From the NCBI GenBank assembly GCA_038247995.1, contig JBBRUG010000015.1, positions 1-35,178 of the forward strand: DNA of 35,178 nucleotides. The letters are read 5' to 3'. Positions 8,190 through 15,878 of this stretch are shown here, one piece after another. The position numbers and the translations under genes were made by a program. Below the pieces are notes generated by a model that worked only from the letters and a program-made list of their open reading frames with translations, did no database searches and was not told the DNA's origin. The first letter of the stretch is position 1. Each line of letters starts with the position of its first letter. This DNA comes from JBBRUG01 sp038247995. Its GTDB lineage: Bacteria; Chloroflexota; Chloroflexia; Chloroflexales; Chloroflexaceae.

Positions 8190-9706
8190 AGCTCGCCCGG
8201 TCCTTGCCGGCGGCGCAATGCGACAAACTGGGTAACCAGCCAGGCTAATGCAGTCAGAATCAGCATCAGTACAGCAAGAGCGAGCGAGGGCAGGGTCGCT
8301 ACAGGCTGGCGGGCAGCATTCAGGGCCAGCAGGCCGGCCCATGGCCAGAGCGTCACCTCACCAAACGGGGTCAGACCGCCTTGAAGCTGATCAACCATTG
8401 GTTGGACAAGCAGGGCAAAGAGGGCCGGCGTAGTAATGCCAAGCACGAGGCTGAGGACGGCAGCGATGCTGATAGCCGATAGCCGATAGCCGATAGCCGA
8501 TGGACGGGGGAGCATGGACGATAGTCGCTGATCGCTGATCACTGGTCGCTGGTCGTCGTCCGTCGTCCATCGTCCGTCGTCCGCGTGCCCCGGTGGCCCC
8601 TGATCCTCACGCCCTGCCTCGGCCACTCGCGCAACACCGGCAGCAGCAAGCAACAAACTTGCCCACAGCACAACGGCAAGCACCGTAATGCCGCCGGCCA
8701 TGGCTCCGGCAACCCCCAACCATCCGGCAACAAAGGGTACAGTCAACGGCACGGCGCCCGACACAAGCCAGAGCGAGCGCGCCGGAAGCGGTGCCCGAGC
8801 CGCCGGCGCTGCTGAATCCTGAACCCTGAACCATGAACCCTGACCAAGCGCCGCCTGTTGCAGCGCCAGCGCCAACAACGCGCAGGCGCCAAGCGCCAGG
8901 CCCGCACCCGAGGCGAGGCCGCCGCCGACAATTGCCATGCCGAACTGGAAGATCGCCAGCCACCCCGCCAGGCCCGCATCAGCGTGCAGCGCCGCACGCC
9001 AACCTGCGCCAAGGGCCACGGCTGCGCCGAGCAACAATGCAGCGAGCATCCAGCCGAGGTTCCACGGCCCGAGACTAAACAGCCGGTAGAAGGTATAGAC
9101 CAGGCCGGTGGCAAGTAAGAGAAAGGGGCGCGGCGTCCGTCCGTACACGAGTGAAGGGACACCGCCGGCAAGCAAAACGGCACAAAGGATCAGGCCGAAA
9201 CTTAAGCTATTCAACCCCAGGCCCGCATCGGGAACCGCATAACGCCAGGTACCGGCCCGGAGCGCAATCAGAATCAAGCCGCCGGCAGCAAGCAACGCCG
9301 CCAGCCAACTTTCCCAGCGGCGGAGGCCGAGCAAAAGCGCGGCAAGCAGCAGACCCGCACCCAAAACGGCAAGCTGGGTTGTCAGATAGGCCGCGCAAAG
9401 GATTATCGGGACGAAGAACGAGGGCTGAGGGCTGAAGGCTGAAGGCTGAGGGCTGAAGGCTGAAGGCTGAGGAGCCGCTAACGCTATTGCGAGGGTAAGG
9501 ACGCTGAAGCAGGCCGTCAGGCCATCGAGGCGGAGCAAACCGCGCGCCCAGGATGGTTCAAGCGGTGCGGCCCGAACCATCCACGCGCCAAATAGAGCCG
9601 TACTAAGGAGCAAACCCAGGAGGATTGGGATGACAGATTGAGCGAGCGCCGAGGTATTCGGTCGCTGCACGTTCGGATCATGGGCCACATTATTCCCCTG
9701 TCCCAC
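8186..9706 (-). CDS. Polytopic membrane protein resembling complex I antiporter-like subunits (NuoM/NuoN-like)
   Basis: About 500 residues with roughly 13 hydrophobic helices, similar in size and helix count to NuoN/NuoM. The segment running from SLVYGRTPRPFLLLATGLVYTFYRLFSLG to GWLAIFQFGMAIVGGGL parallels the central proton-channel region of that family. The histidine/lysine residues expected in the channel are missing, so proton translocation is doubtful. The track start is a GTG at 9706. A GTG at 9688 with AGGGG 6 bases upstream is an equally good start. Four heptamer blocks interrupt the gene in frame (near 8470-8510, 8525-8585, 8815-8845 and 9421-9474). They encode hydrophilic or low-complexity loops such as QPSAFSPQPS between membrane spans. 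The downstream membrane gene is translationally coupled. Confidence 0.55.
   Translation of the reverse strand: MGQGNNVAHDPNVQRPNTSALAQSVIPILLGLLLSTALFGAWMVRAAPLEPSWARGLLRLDGLTACFSVLTLAIALAAPQPSAFSPQPSAFSPQPSFFVPIILCAAYLTTQLAVLGAGLLLAALLLGLRRWESWLAALLAAGGLILIALRAGTWRYAVPDAGLGLNSLSFGLILCAVLLAGGVPSLVYGRTPRPFLLLATGLVYTFYRLFSLGPWNLGWMLAALLLGAAVALGAGWRAALHADAGLAGWLAIFQFGMAIVGGGLASGAGLALGACALLALALQQAALGQGSWFRVQDSAAPAARAPLPARSLWLVSGAVPLTVPFVAGWLGVAGAMAGGITVLAVVLWASLLLAAAGVARVAEAGREDQGPPGHADDGRWTTDDDQRPVISDQRLSSMLPRPSAIGYRLSAISIAAVLSLVLGITTPALFALLVQPMVDQLQGGLTPFGEVTLWPWAGLLALNAARQPVATLPSLALAVLMLILTALAWLVTQFVALRRRQGPGEL
8470..8585. repeat. Heptamer arrays inside the antiporter-like gene (ATAGCCG, TCGCTGA, GTCGTCC)
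   Basis: There is one run of about four ATAGCCG units (about 8475-8503). A second run changes gradually from TCGCTGA to TCGCTGG to TCCGTCG, ending with GTCGTCC units (8555-8582, one with a mismatch). GTCGTCC is the complement of the GGACGAC block in mutS and bchH. The whole stretch is read in frame as a hydrophilic loop of the membrane protein. Confidence 0.85.
8816..8844. repeat. CTGAACC heptamer block inside the antiporter-like gene
   Basis: About three and a half units of CTGAACC/ATGAACC are read in frame as part of a loop of the membrane protein. The related complement GGTTCAG/GGATTCA is found in bchH (about 19620) and between genes at about 13014. Confidence 0.75.
9421..9474. repeat. 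GGCTGAA heptamer array inside the antiporter-like gene
   Basis: Seven consecutive units of GGGCTGA/AGGCTGA are translated in frame on the minus strand as the repeat (Q-P-S-A-F-S-P)n, in a loop between two predicted membrane helices. A heptamer read through its three frames gives a seven-residue protein repeat. Confidence 0.9.
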
Positions 9707-9733
9707 GTTCCCCCTGCCGCTTGCGCCCTGAAC

Positions 9734-10720
9734 TCAGCGGGTCGTCCCGCCGGCCAGTTCTTGCCGACGATACTTGCATTTGTCGCAGTAAGCCACCCGA
9801 TACCCGGCAACCGTCGCCCGGTGCAAGGTTGCGCCGCATTGGGGACAGACTGACGAAAGCACTTCGCCGGCGCCCAATACAACCGGGCCGGCAGCGGGGG
9901 AACGCGCTGCCGATGCAAGCGGTTTAACCGCTGTCGGTGAGGGGGTAATCGGTCGCGCAACCGGCGGGGGAACGGGCTCAAAGCCGTAGGCCTGGCTTAA
10001 TGTTTCCACTAGGCGCGCATAATCGTGGGCGCCACGCGAACGCGGGTCGTACTCATAAATCGTCTGGCCCACCGACGAGGATTCCGAAAGGCGCACATTG
10101 GTCCGAATCGGCTCCTGCACAAGATCGCCGTACGTAGCGCGGAGTTCTTCGAGCAGCGCCTGCGACTGCTTCAGGCGCGGGTCGAACATTGTCGGCACAA
10201 TCGCCCGCAGCGCCCGCCGCGAGCCCTTCACCCGATCGATCTGCTTGACCAGCATCTCCAGGCCCTTCACCGAGAAGGGTTCAACCGTAGTCGGCACGAG
10301 CACATCGTTGGCGGCATTGAGTGCATTCAGGTTCAGTACAGTGAGCGAACCGCCGCAATCGATAAAGATAAAATCGTAATTGGCCCGAATCGGGCGCAAC
10401 GCCTGTTCGAGCACCCGCGGCCAGTCGGAGCGCCGGGCGATCGTTGGTTGCGCGGTGAGCAGAGTTTCATCAGCGGCAAGAATGTCGAGGTTGGGGCGAG
10501 CGGGCGTAATACAGTCGGCGGCCTTCGCGCCATCAACAAGCACCTCATAGAGTGTGCGGCGCGGATGCAACCCCAGCGCCATGGCCAGGTTGCCTTGCGC
10601 GTCCACATCAACTACGAGCACACGCGCACCCTTCAACGCCAGACCGGCACTGACATTTACGACGGTCGTCGTTTTACCGATGCCGCCCTTGAGATTGGTA
10701 ACTGCAATGATGCGCGTCAT
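9734..10720 (-). CDS. ParA/Soj-family ATPase with C-terminal zinc ribbon
   Basis: A 328-residue deviant Walker A ATPase. KGGIGKTTT (residues 11-19), the Walker A' VDVDAQGNLAMALGL and the later FIFIDCGGS place it in the ParA/Soj/MinD class, which positions DNA or protein complexes in the cell. The C-terminus adds an unusual module, C-x2-C (292, 295) and C-x2-C (312, 315), that looks like a zinc ribbon. The ATG at 10720 is chosen because the family N-terminus begins there and GGAG lies 11 bases upstream; the longer frame is repeat-derived. No parB or parS-like partner is visible. The next gene begins 27 bases downstream and encodes a membrane protein, so a role in placing a membrane complex is conceivable. 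Confidence 0.88.
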   Translation of the reverse strand: MTRIIAVTNLKGGIGKTTTVVNVSAGLALKGARVLVVDVDAQGNLAMALGLHPRRTLYEVLVDGAKAADCITPARPNLDILAADETLLTAQPTIARRSDWPRVLEQALRPIRANYDFIFIDCGGSLTVLNLNALNAANDVLVPTTVEPFSVKGLEMLVKQIDRVKGSRRALRAIVPTMFDPRLKQSQALLEELRATYGDLVQEPIRTNVRLSESSSVGQTIYEYDPRSRGAHDYARLVETLSQAYGFEPVPPPVARPITPSPTAVKPLASAARSPAAGPVVLGAGEVLSSVCPQCGATLHRATVAGYRVAYCDKCKYRRQELAGGTTR

Positions 10721-10882
10721 AGGCTGCCGGCTCCGTCCGACCAGAATCCGCTCTGCAAACGGTTGCAACCCTGCAAGTGTAGACGAACCGCTGGCGCGTG
10801 TCAAAACAGTAGAACGGTAGAACGATAGAACGGTAGTACAGCCCATTTCCCGCTTTATCGCTTTCCCGCTCTACCGCTTCGC
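10721..10882. repeat. Gap with GTAGAACG octamer repeat upstream of parA-like gene
   Basis: The 160-base gap holds three GTAGAACG-type octamers (about 10809-10834) and a looser array with related accgct/cccgct units on its right side (about 10850-10880). I see no promoter I would defend; the ParA gene may be transcribed from the genes upstream. Confidence 0.65.
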
Positions 10883-11464
10883 TCAAAAGCCCTGACGCCG
10901 CGCTGCCGAGAGGATGACCTGCAATCCGATCGCGACGAAGATCGCCGGCATCGCCAGCCGCGAGTTGAAGAAAAACATCGCAATGGCGAACATCCAGATC
11001 AGCGGACTCAGGCCATTCAAAATCTCACCGCGCAGGGCGAAGCTCACAAAATTCGTCAGCCCGATCAGCACGAGAATCGCCGGCATGAACGGCAATTTCA
11101 GCAAGAAGATCAGCCCCATGCCGATCAGGAAGACCGCACCGCCAAATGGCCAACCACCAGCGATCGAAGGGCGGCGCTGTGGTACTGGCGGCGAGTATGG
11201 TGGCGGTGCAGGGGCCAGCAGCGGTTCAGAGGGCGAGCGGGAAAGTATTGGGCTTTGGGTCGCATCAATTCGCTCGCCGCAACGCACACAAAAGATCGCG
11301 TGCGCCGGATTGGCGCTGCCGCATGCAGCACAACGCAGAGCCGGATCAAGCGTGCGCGGCAGTGCGACGGTGGGGTTGGTATTGGCCTGGCGGATCGCTA
11401 CACCGCACTCGATACAGAATTGGGCATCAGCAGGGAGTTCGCTCCCGCAGGAAGGACAGTTCAT
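10883..11464 (-). CDS. Double zinc ribbon protein with C-terminal membrane domain
   Basis: This 193-residue protein starts with two zinc ribbons of the DZR type, Cys3/6/17/20 and Cys45/48/59/62. A Pro/Ser-rich linker (residues about 67-100) leads to three or four hydrophobic segments, from GGAVFLIGMGLIFLL to AIFVAIGLQVILSA. The membrane part resembles the LiaI/DUF5668-like fold seen in bacterial small membrane proteins. The ATG has a textbook AAGGAGGTG 7 bases upstream, which overlaps the stop codon of the upstream lipoprotein gene. Function unknown; zinc ribbons facing the cytoplasm suggest binding to protein or nucleic acid at the membrane. Confidence 0.8.
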   Translation of the reverse strand: MNCPSCGSELPADAQFCIECGVAIRQANTNPTVALPRTLDPALRCAACGSANPAHAIFCVRCGERIDATQSPILSRSPSEPLLAPAPPPYSPPVPQRRPSIAGGWPFGGAVFLIGMGLIFLLKLPFMPAILVLIGLTNFVSFALRGEILNGLSPLIWMFAIAMFFFNSRLAMPAIFVAIGLQVILSAARRQGF

Positions 11465-11476
11465 CAGGGCACCTCC

Positions 11477-12787
11477 TTAGCGTTCGCTAGTATTTACGCA
11501 CGCTTCGGCTTCACGTTGCATGCGCTGCGGCGCTTCGGCAAGATCAATGCGCCCGTCCAGCGTCACCGGCAACCAGACCCCGATCCCAAAGAGGGCGCAG
11601 CGCGCAGCGATACTCGGCGGCACGTTCGGCGCGCTGTCGGCAAGGGCCGCAGCCGCAGCGAGGGCCGGATCGTCGCGTACGGCTGCGCTAACAAGCACCG
11701 TACGTAATGCCGGTAAGCGCCCAAGTTGGGCTGGAATACGTTCCTGCACTTCAGGGCGTTGCACAAACGCAATCAACTCCTCGGCCAGCGCAGCCGCCGC
11801 ACTGCCGCGATCACCAGCGACCATTAGATAGGTGCCATTGAGTACCTGAGCCGCCGCACGCCCGGTGGCAGGCACCCGCGGCAGCGGCGCGATCCCCAGA
11901 TCAAGCGTGTCGCTTACCGCTGCATAACGTGGCAAGGCCCACGAACCATCGACGGCGAGAGCGGCGAAACCGGCGGCAAACCGGCGCTGGCCGGGAATGT
12001 AAGCGTCACCTTCACGCGGCCCGGAGCTGTATAGTTCACGCAGCAAATTGAGTGTTTGCTCCATTGCCGGCGTGTCGAGCGTCGGACGAGCACCTGCGGA
12101 GTCGGCCAATGCGCCGCCAAAGGCATAAAACCAGGGCAACAACCAGCGCACATCGTCCCAGAACATCACTAACCCGGCGGTGTCGGCGGTTGACGCTGCG
12201 CGTGCACGGACGATCAACTCATCGGAGGTGGTGGGCGGTGCGGCCACAAGCGCCCGATTGTAGAGCAGCAGCAGGGCCCCATCGGCGGCGATCGGGGCGC
12301 CGTAGAGCGTATCAGCATATGTGGCGGCTGTGCGCAAGGCCGGGATCGTATCGGCCAGATTCCCCGCAGCAAGCGGTTGGATGCGCGCATCGGCGAACAA
12401 GCCAACCAGCGCGTTCTGATCAGCCCAGATCAGGTCGGGCGCCGCTTCACCGGCAAGTTCGGCAGCGGCCAGGCTCAGGCGCAAGGTATCCGCATCGCGG
12501 GCGACAACGTCTACGGGCGAGCCGCCGGCAGCAGTAAATTCAGCGGCCAGTGCCGTTGCAAAGGCCAGGCCCGCTTCATTCTCAGCGACCCAAAGCGTGA
12601 GGACTTGCGGCGCCGGCGTTGGTGTGGGCGGCGCCGGAGTAGCCGGTACACGCGTCGGGCGCGAGGTTGGCGTGGCAGCCTGGGCAACGGCAGTCGGCGT
12701 TTCAGCAGGCACCGGCGTTGGCACCGGCGGCGGGCCGGCACAGGCCGCCAATAGAGCGATAATGAGGATGGCGAATAGATAGCGCAT
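11477..12787 (-). CDS. Extracellular solute-binding lipoprotein (ABC transporter, family 1-like)
   Basis: A 436-residue lipoprotein: MRYLFAILIIALLAAC gives a signal peptide with lipobox L-A-A-C and lipidated Cys16. A Pro/Thr-rich spacer follows (about residues 19-60), and then a periplasmic-binding fold of the sugar-binding type (LTLWVAENEAGLAFATALAAEF at its start, VDGSWALPRYA in the second lobe). It would capture a carbohydrate or similar solute. No permease or ATPase genes lie beside it, so its transporter partner is elsewhere. The ATG at 12787 is chosen because the signal peptide starts there; the open frame further upstream is only translated heptamer repeat (FAVRRSP units). It is the first gene of the minus-strand run that continues through the zinc ribbon and ParA genes. 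Confidence 0.88.
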   Translation of the reverse strand: MRYLFAILIIALLAACAGPPPVPTPVPAETPTAVAQAATPTSRPTRVPATPAPPTPTPAPQVLTLWVAENEAGLAFATALAAEFTAAGGSPVDVVARDADTLRLSLAAAELAGEAAPDLIWADQNALVGLFADARIQPLAAGNLADTIPALRTAATYADTLYGAPIAADGALLLLYNRALVAAPPTTSDELIVRARAASTADTAGLVMFWDDVRWLLPWFYAFGGALADSAGARPTLDTPAMEQTLNLLRELYSSGPREGDAYIPGQRRFAAGFAALAVDGSWALPRYAAVSDTLDLGIAPLPRVPATGRAAAQVLNGTYLMVAGDRGSAAAALAEELIAFVQRPEVQERIPAQLGRLPALRTVLVSAAVRDDPALAAAAALADSAPNVPPSIAARCALFGIGVWLPVTLDGRIDLAEAPQRMQREAEACVNTSER

Positions 12788-12805
12788 CAGTGAACCAAGA
12801 ACTAA

Positions 12806-13006
12806 GGAACGGCGAACGGCGAACGGCGAACTGCAAACTGCAAACTGCAAACTGCGAACTGCAAACTGCGAACTGCAAACGGCGAACGGCGAACGGCGAA
12901 CGGCGAACGGCGAACGGCGAACGGCGAACGGCGAACGGCGAACTGCAAACTGCAAACTGCGAACGGCAAACTGCGAACGGCAAACTGCGAACTAACGACG
13001 GTCATG
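12806..13006. repeat. 200-bp heptamer array (CGAACGG / TGCAAAC / TGCGAAC)
   Basis: Nearly 30 heptamer units alternate between two sub-families, GGCGAAC and TGCAAAC/TGCGAAC, all fitting the pattern GAACnGC or AAACnGC. The array fills the region upstream of the lipoprotein gene. It is open in several frames on both strands and so creates spurious repetitive ORFs. It is immediately followed by a short GGATTCA heptamer run (13014-13033). Any promoter for the lipoprotein gene would have to lie within or beyond the array. Confidence 0.9.
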
Positions 13007-13013
13007 GTACCAT

Positions 13014-13033
13014 ATTCAGGATTCAGGATTCAG
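13014..13033. repeat. GGATTCA heptamer run
   Basis: Almost three units of GGATTCA between genes. The same unit occurs inside bchH (about 19620-19652) and, as its complement with one change, inside the antiporter-like gene (about 8816-8844). Confidence 0.75.
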
Positions 13034-13070
13034 ATGGATTGATCTGCTTACCCTGCGCGCCATCGTGCGT

Positions 13071-13370
13071 ATGTCTCGCCCGCTTATTTTACCGAGCGGC
13101 GTGTTAGCCTATGCGCTCGGCACAGCGATCGCCTTCGGCACGACCGGCACACTGGCGTGGGCGCCGTTCTGGGGCGGGTTGGCGTTGACAATGCTCGCTC
13201 ATTTGGCGGCGCATTTTGTGGACGAATATGTTGGCGTACCGCCGTTCGGCGCATTACCGCTGGCGCTTTATACAGCATTGCGCTTCAGCCACAGCGACTC
13301 GCCTGCGCCTGGCGCCGCTACAATGGCTGCGCTGATGGCGCTGCAATTACTGGCCTGGGCCAGCCATTGA
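13071..13370 (+). CDS. Short membrane protein, possible UbiA-prenyltransferase-like stub
   Basis: A 99-residue hydrophobic protein with two or three membrane spans. Its start (S-R-P-L-I-L-P-S-G-V-L-A-Y-A-L-G-T-A) and the LAHLAAHFVDEY helix end resemble the first two helices of UbiA/MenA prenyltransferases. In that family an N-D-x-x-D motif binds the prenyl diphosphate, and it is not intact here. Full-length family members have about 290 residues and nine helices, so this is a fragment or a reduced homologue. The ATG at 13071 has no good ribosome site. The frame ends at a normal TGA with no obvious continuation in another frame. Confidence 0.45.
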   Translation: MSRPLILPSGVLAYALGTAIAFGTTGTLAWAPFWGGLALTMLAHLAAHFVDEYVGVPPFGALPLALYTALRFSHSDSPAPGAATMAALMALQLLAWASH

Positions 13371-13590
13371 ATTGAGCATGCCAAATGGGCGACATTGCCA
13401 TATTCCGTATACATCCATGCAGTGCTCCTGCCCGTAGTACTTACTGAACACGGTACGATTTCGATCAGGCGTTGCTGCCACTGGCCCAAATATTGCTACA
13501 CACTCTTGGGTAGCCTCATTAGGCTGTGCTGCGCTCGGATCGGATTTGAACCCGTTCGGGAAGCCTTATTAGCGTTAAGGAGTTTGACTG

Positions 13591-14253
13591 ATGCGACGAT
13601 TCGCTTTTGCCCTGCTCGCGCTGTTTGCCCTGGTCATTTTTGCGCCGGCTGCCAGTGCGCAGACGGAAAACCGCGTGCGCGTAATGCACGCCTCGCCCGA
13701 CGCGCCGAATGTGGACATTTTTGTTAACGGCCAGGCCGTGCTCACCGATGTACCATTCTTTGCGTATAGCGATTATCTGAGCTTGCCCGACGGAACCTAC
13801 CAGGTGGCAATCGCGCCTGCCGGCGCAGGTACCGACGCTGCGGTCTTCGTTGGCGACCTCGCGGTGGCCGGTGGCCAGACGCTGACCGTTGCAGCGATGA
13901 ATTTTGTGAGCAACTTTGAAGTGTATGCCTACGAAGAGGATGTCAGTCCGGTTCCGGCCGGTCAGGCGCGGGTGCGGATTATTCACGCCAGCCCCAACGC
14001 TCCGGCGGTAGATATCAAGCTTGCCGGTACCGACGTTGTAGCTGTCGCCGGCGCCGCCTTCACCGACGCGGCCATCCTTGAGGTTGATGCGGGCAGCTAT
14101 CAGTTCGACATCAGCCCGGCCGGCAGCGCGAGCGTGGTCTTCACAACGCCAGGGCTGACCTTCGAGAGTGGCTGGAGCTACACGCTTGTGGCAACCGGCG
14201 ACCTGAACGAGAACTTCTGGGTGCAGTCACGCGTCGACAGCACCGGGCAGTAA
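13591..14253 (+). CDS. Secreted DUF4397-domain protein
   Basis: The 220-residue protein has a Sec signal peptide (MRRFAFALLALFALVIFAPAASA, likely cleavage after ASA). Two tandem beta-rich DUF4397 modules follow, each starting with the hallmark R-V-M-H-A-S-P-D-A-P-N-V-D or R-I-I-H-A-S-P-N-A-P-A-V-D. The family is extracytoplasmic, and its members are often described as cell-surface or matrix proteins of unknown function. AAGGAG lies 8 bases upstream of the ATG. The gene stands alone and ends at a strong hairpin shared with the convergent flavoprotein gene. Confidence 0.9.
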   Translation: MRRFAFALLALFALVIFAPAASAQTENRVRVMHASPDAPNVDIFVNGQAVLTDVPFFAYSDYLSLPDGTYQVAIAPAGAGTDAAVFVGDLAVAGGQTLTVAAMNFVSNFEVYAYEEDVSPVPAGQARVRIIHASPNAPAVDIKLAGTDVVAVAGAAFTDAAILEVDAGSYQFDISPAGSASVVFTTPGLTFESGWSYTLVATGDLNENFWVQSRVDSTGQ

Positions 14254-14266
14254 GATTTCGGAACGC

Positions 14267-14303
14267 AAGGCCGAAGTATCAACTGCGTTGGTGCTTCGGC
14301 CTT
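14267..14303. terminator. Bidirectional hairpin terminator
   Basis: A perfect 10-base inverted repeat, AAGGCCGAAG (14267-14276) and CTTCGGCCTT (14294-14303), with a 17-base loop, lies between two convergent genes. Its right arm touches the stop codon of the flavoprotein gene. No long T tract follows on either side, so efficiency is uncertain, but position and stem favour a shared terminator. Confidence 0.7.
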
Positions 14304-15681
14304 AGTGGGAGGCAAACAAGTTGTTGAGTGACTCGGCGAGCGTAGGGTGGGCAAAGACGCCATCGCGCAGGGCCGTGTAGGGTAGGCCGCCCAGCATCGC
14401 GATCTGTACTGCGCTCATAATCTCGCCGCCCGCGATCCCCAGCATTGTAAAGCCAAGAATCTGCTTACTCTCCCGATCAACCACGGCCTTCATTAGCCCG
14501 CGTGTCTCGTCAACCTCAATCGCCCGCGCCACCGATGCCATTGGCAACGTCATCACTTCGAACGGGCGCCCTTTTGCCCGTGCCTCGTCTTCGCTCAGCC
14601 CAACCCGCCCCAACTGCGGATCGATAAACACAGTGTAGGGCACAAGCCGCCCCTGCGTTGTGCGATCAGCCCCATCGATCAGATTCGCTTTCAGAATCCG
14701 ATAATCATCGTACGAAATATGGGTGAAGGCCGGGCCGCCTTTGATATCGCCCAGGGCGTAAATGCCGGGCACGTTCGTAGCCAACCGCGCATCGACGGTG
14801 ATATTGCCGCGCTTGTCGGTAGCGATCCCGGCAGCGGCCAGATGTAAGCGATCGCTGTTCGGCGTGCGGCCCACCGCCAGAAGCAGGTGTGATCCGGTCA
14901 GCGTGCGTTCGCCGTCGGGTGTGCTGATCGTGAGCTGAACACTGCCAGCATTGCCCTGCGCTACGCGTTGAGCAGCGCTGTTCAGCAGCACCTCGATGCC
15001 GTCTTCGCGCAGAATAGCGGCTACCGCATCGGCAATATCGGCATCCTCACGGGCCAGTAAGCGCTCGCCACGCTGCACAATCGTTACCTGGCTGCCGAAG
15101 CGGCGGAACATCTGCCCAAATTCCAGGCCGATGTAGCCGCCACCAAGCACGAGCAGGTGCTCAGGCACAGCGCCTAGTTCCATAATTGACGTTGAGTCTA
15201 GGAACGGCACGTTCGTCAGGCCCGGCAGATCAGGCACGCTGGGTCGCGCGCCGGCGTTGATCACGATTGTTGCGGCGTGCAACTCACGCTCACCACCGCT
15301 GTTGAGAGCCACGCGAACCGTCTGCGGCCCACTAAACTGCGCCTCGCCCATGATCAACTCGACACCGCCATCCACCAGGCGCCGCTCGCTGCCGCCGCGC
15401 CAACTGTCCACCATCTCGCGCTTGCGCCGGCGCACCACTTCCAGATCGACACTGACCGGGCCGGTATGCACGCCATAATCGGCGGCACGCCGCGCCAGGT
15501 GCGCCACCCGAGCACTGGCGACCATGGTTTTGGTTGGTGTACAGCCTTCGTTGATACACGTTCCACCAACGTGGGTCGCTTCCACGAGCGCCGTTTTGCG
15601 CCCGGCCTGGACGAATGCGGTTGCCAATGGCCCGCCGGCCTGCCCCGACCCGATGATGATTGCGTCGAATTGCTCAGTCAT
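14302..15681 (-). CDS. Mercuric-reductase-like pyridine nucleotide-disulfide oxidoreductase
   Basis: A flavoprotein of 459 residues in the family of dihydrolipoyl dehydrogenase and mercuric reductase. It has the FAD-binding GSGQAGGPLA (11-20), a redox-active disulfide GGTCINEGCTPTK with Cys42 and Cys47, a second Rossmann motif LVLGGGYIGLEFG for NAD(P)H, and the C-terminal HPTLAESLNN with the catalytic His. It lacks the N-terminal HMA domain and the C-terminal Cys pair of MerA, so mercury reduction is unlikely; an RclA/YkgC-like role in thiol or metal redox stress is more plausible. The ATG at 15681 is chosen with AGGAG 6 bases upstream; the extra residues of the longer frame come from a repeat. 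Confidence 0.88.
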   Translation of the reverse strand: MTEQFDAIIIGSGQAGGPLATAFVQAGRKTALVEATHVGGTCINEGCTPTKTMVASARVAHLARRAADYGVHTGPVSVDLEVVRRRKREMVDSWRGGSERRLVDGGVELIMGEAQFSGPQTVRVALNSGGERELHAATIVINAGARPSVPDLPGLTNVPFLDSTSIMELGAVPEHLLVLGGGYIGLEFGQMFRRFGSQVTIVQRGERLLAREDADIADAVAAILREDGIEVLLNSAAQRVAQGNAGSVQLTISTPDGERTLTGSHLLLAVGRTPNSDRLHLAAAGIATDKRGNITVDARLATNVPGIYALGDIKGGPAFTHISYDDYRILKANLIDGADRTTQGRLVPYTVFIDPQLGRVGLSEDEARAKGRPFEVMTLPMASVARAIEVDETRGLMKAVVDRESKQILGFTMLGIAGGEIMSAVQIAMLGGLPYTALRDGVFAHPTLAESLNNLFASH

Positions 15682-15702
15682 TATTTGCTCCTGTTGCAAC
15701 GT

Positions 15703-15732
15703 CATCCGCAGATGACGCAGATTACGCAGATG
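15703..15732. repeat. ACGCAGATG/ACGCAGATT nonamer repeat
   Basis: Three nonamer units lie between the divergent flavoprotein and mgtE genes. The 19-base string ATCCGCAGATGACGCAGAT recurs at about 34584, where it is part of a coding tail. Confidence 0.8.
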
Positions 15733-15878
15733 CCCCACGCGCGCGCGCTACCGTAGCGCAACAACGGCACCGACGGGCATGTCGCATTATTCCTGTCCGC
15801 ACCGACACCGACTATGTTACAGATTGTGCTACCATCTGCACAGATTTTACCGCCGTTGATCAAGCAAGGGGTGTGCCG

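Noticed and set aside
12806..13006. CRISPR array
   Set aside because: Units are 7 bases in direct contact without unique spacers; no cas genes.
12790..13107. Overlapping repetitive ORFs and an N-terminal extension of the lipoprotein gene (FAVRRSP units)
   Set aside because: They are translations of the heptamer array; a clean lipoprotein signal peptide starts at 12787.
13545..13565. tRNA-like T-loop on the minus strand (GGGTTCAAATCC)
   Set aside because: The T stem pairs badly, and no acceptor, D or anticodon stem can be built around it.
14302..15681. True mercuric reductase MerA
   Set aside because: No HMA domain, no C-terminal Cys pair and no other mer genes.
15741..15878. M-box (Mg2+) riboswitch ahead of mgtE
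   Set aside because: The leader is short and I find none of the conserved M-box elements.
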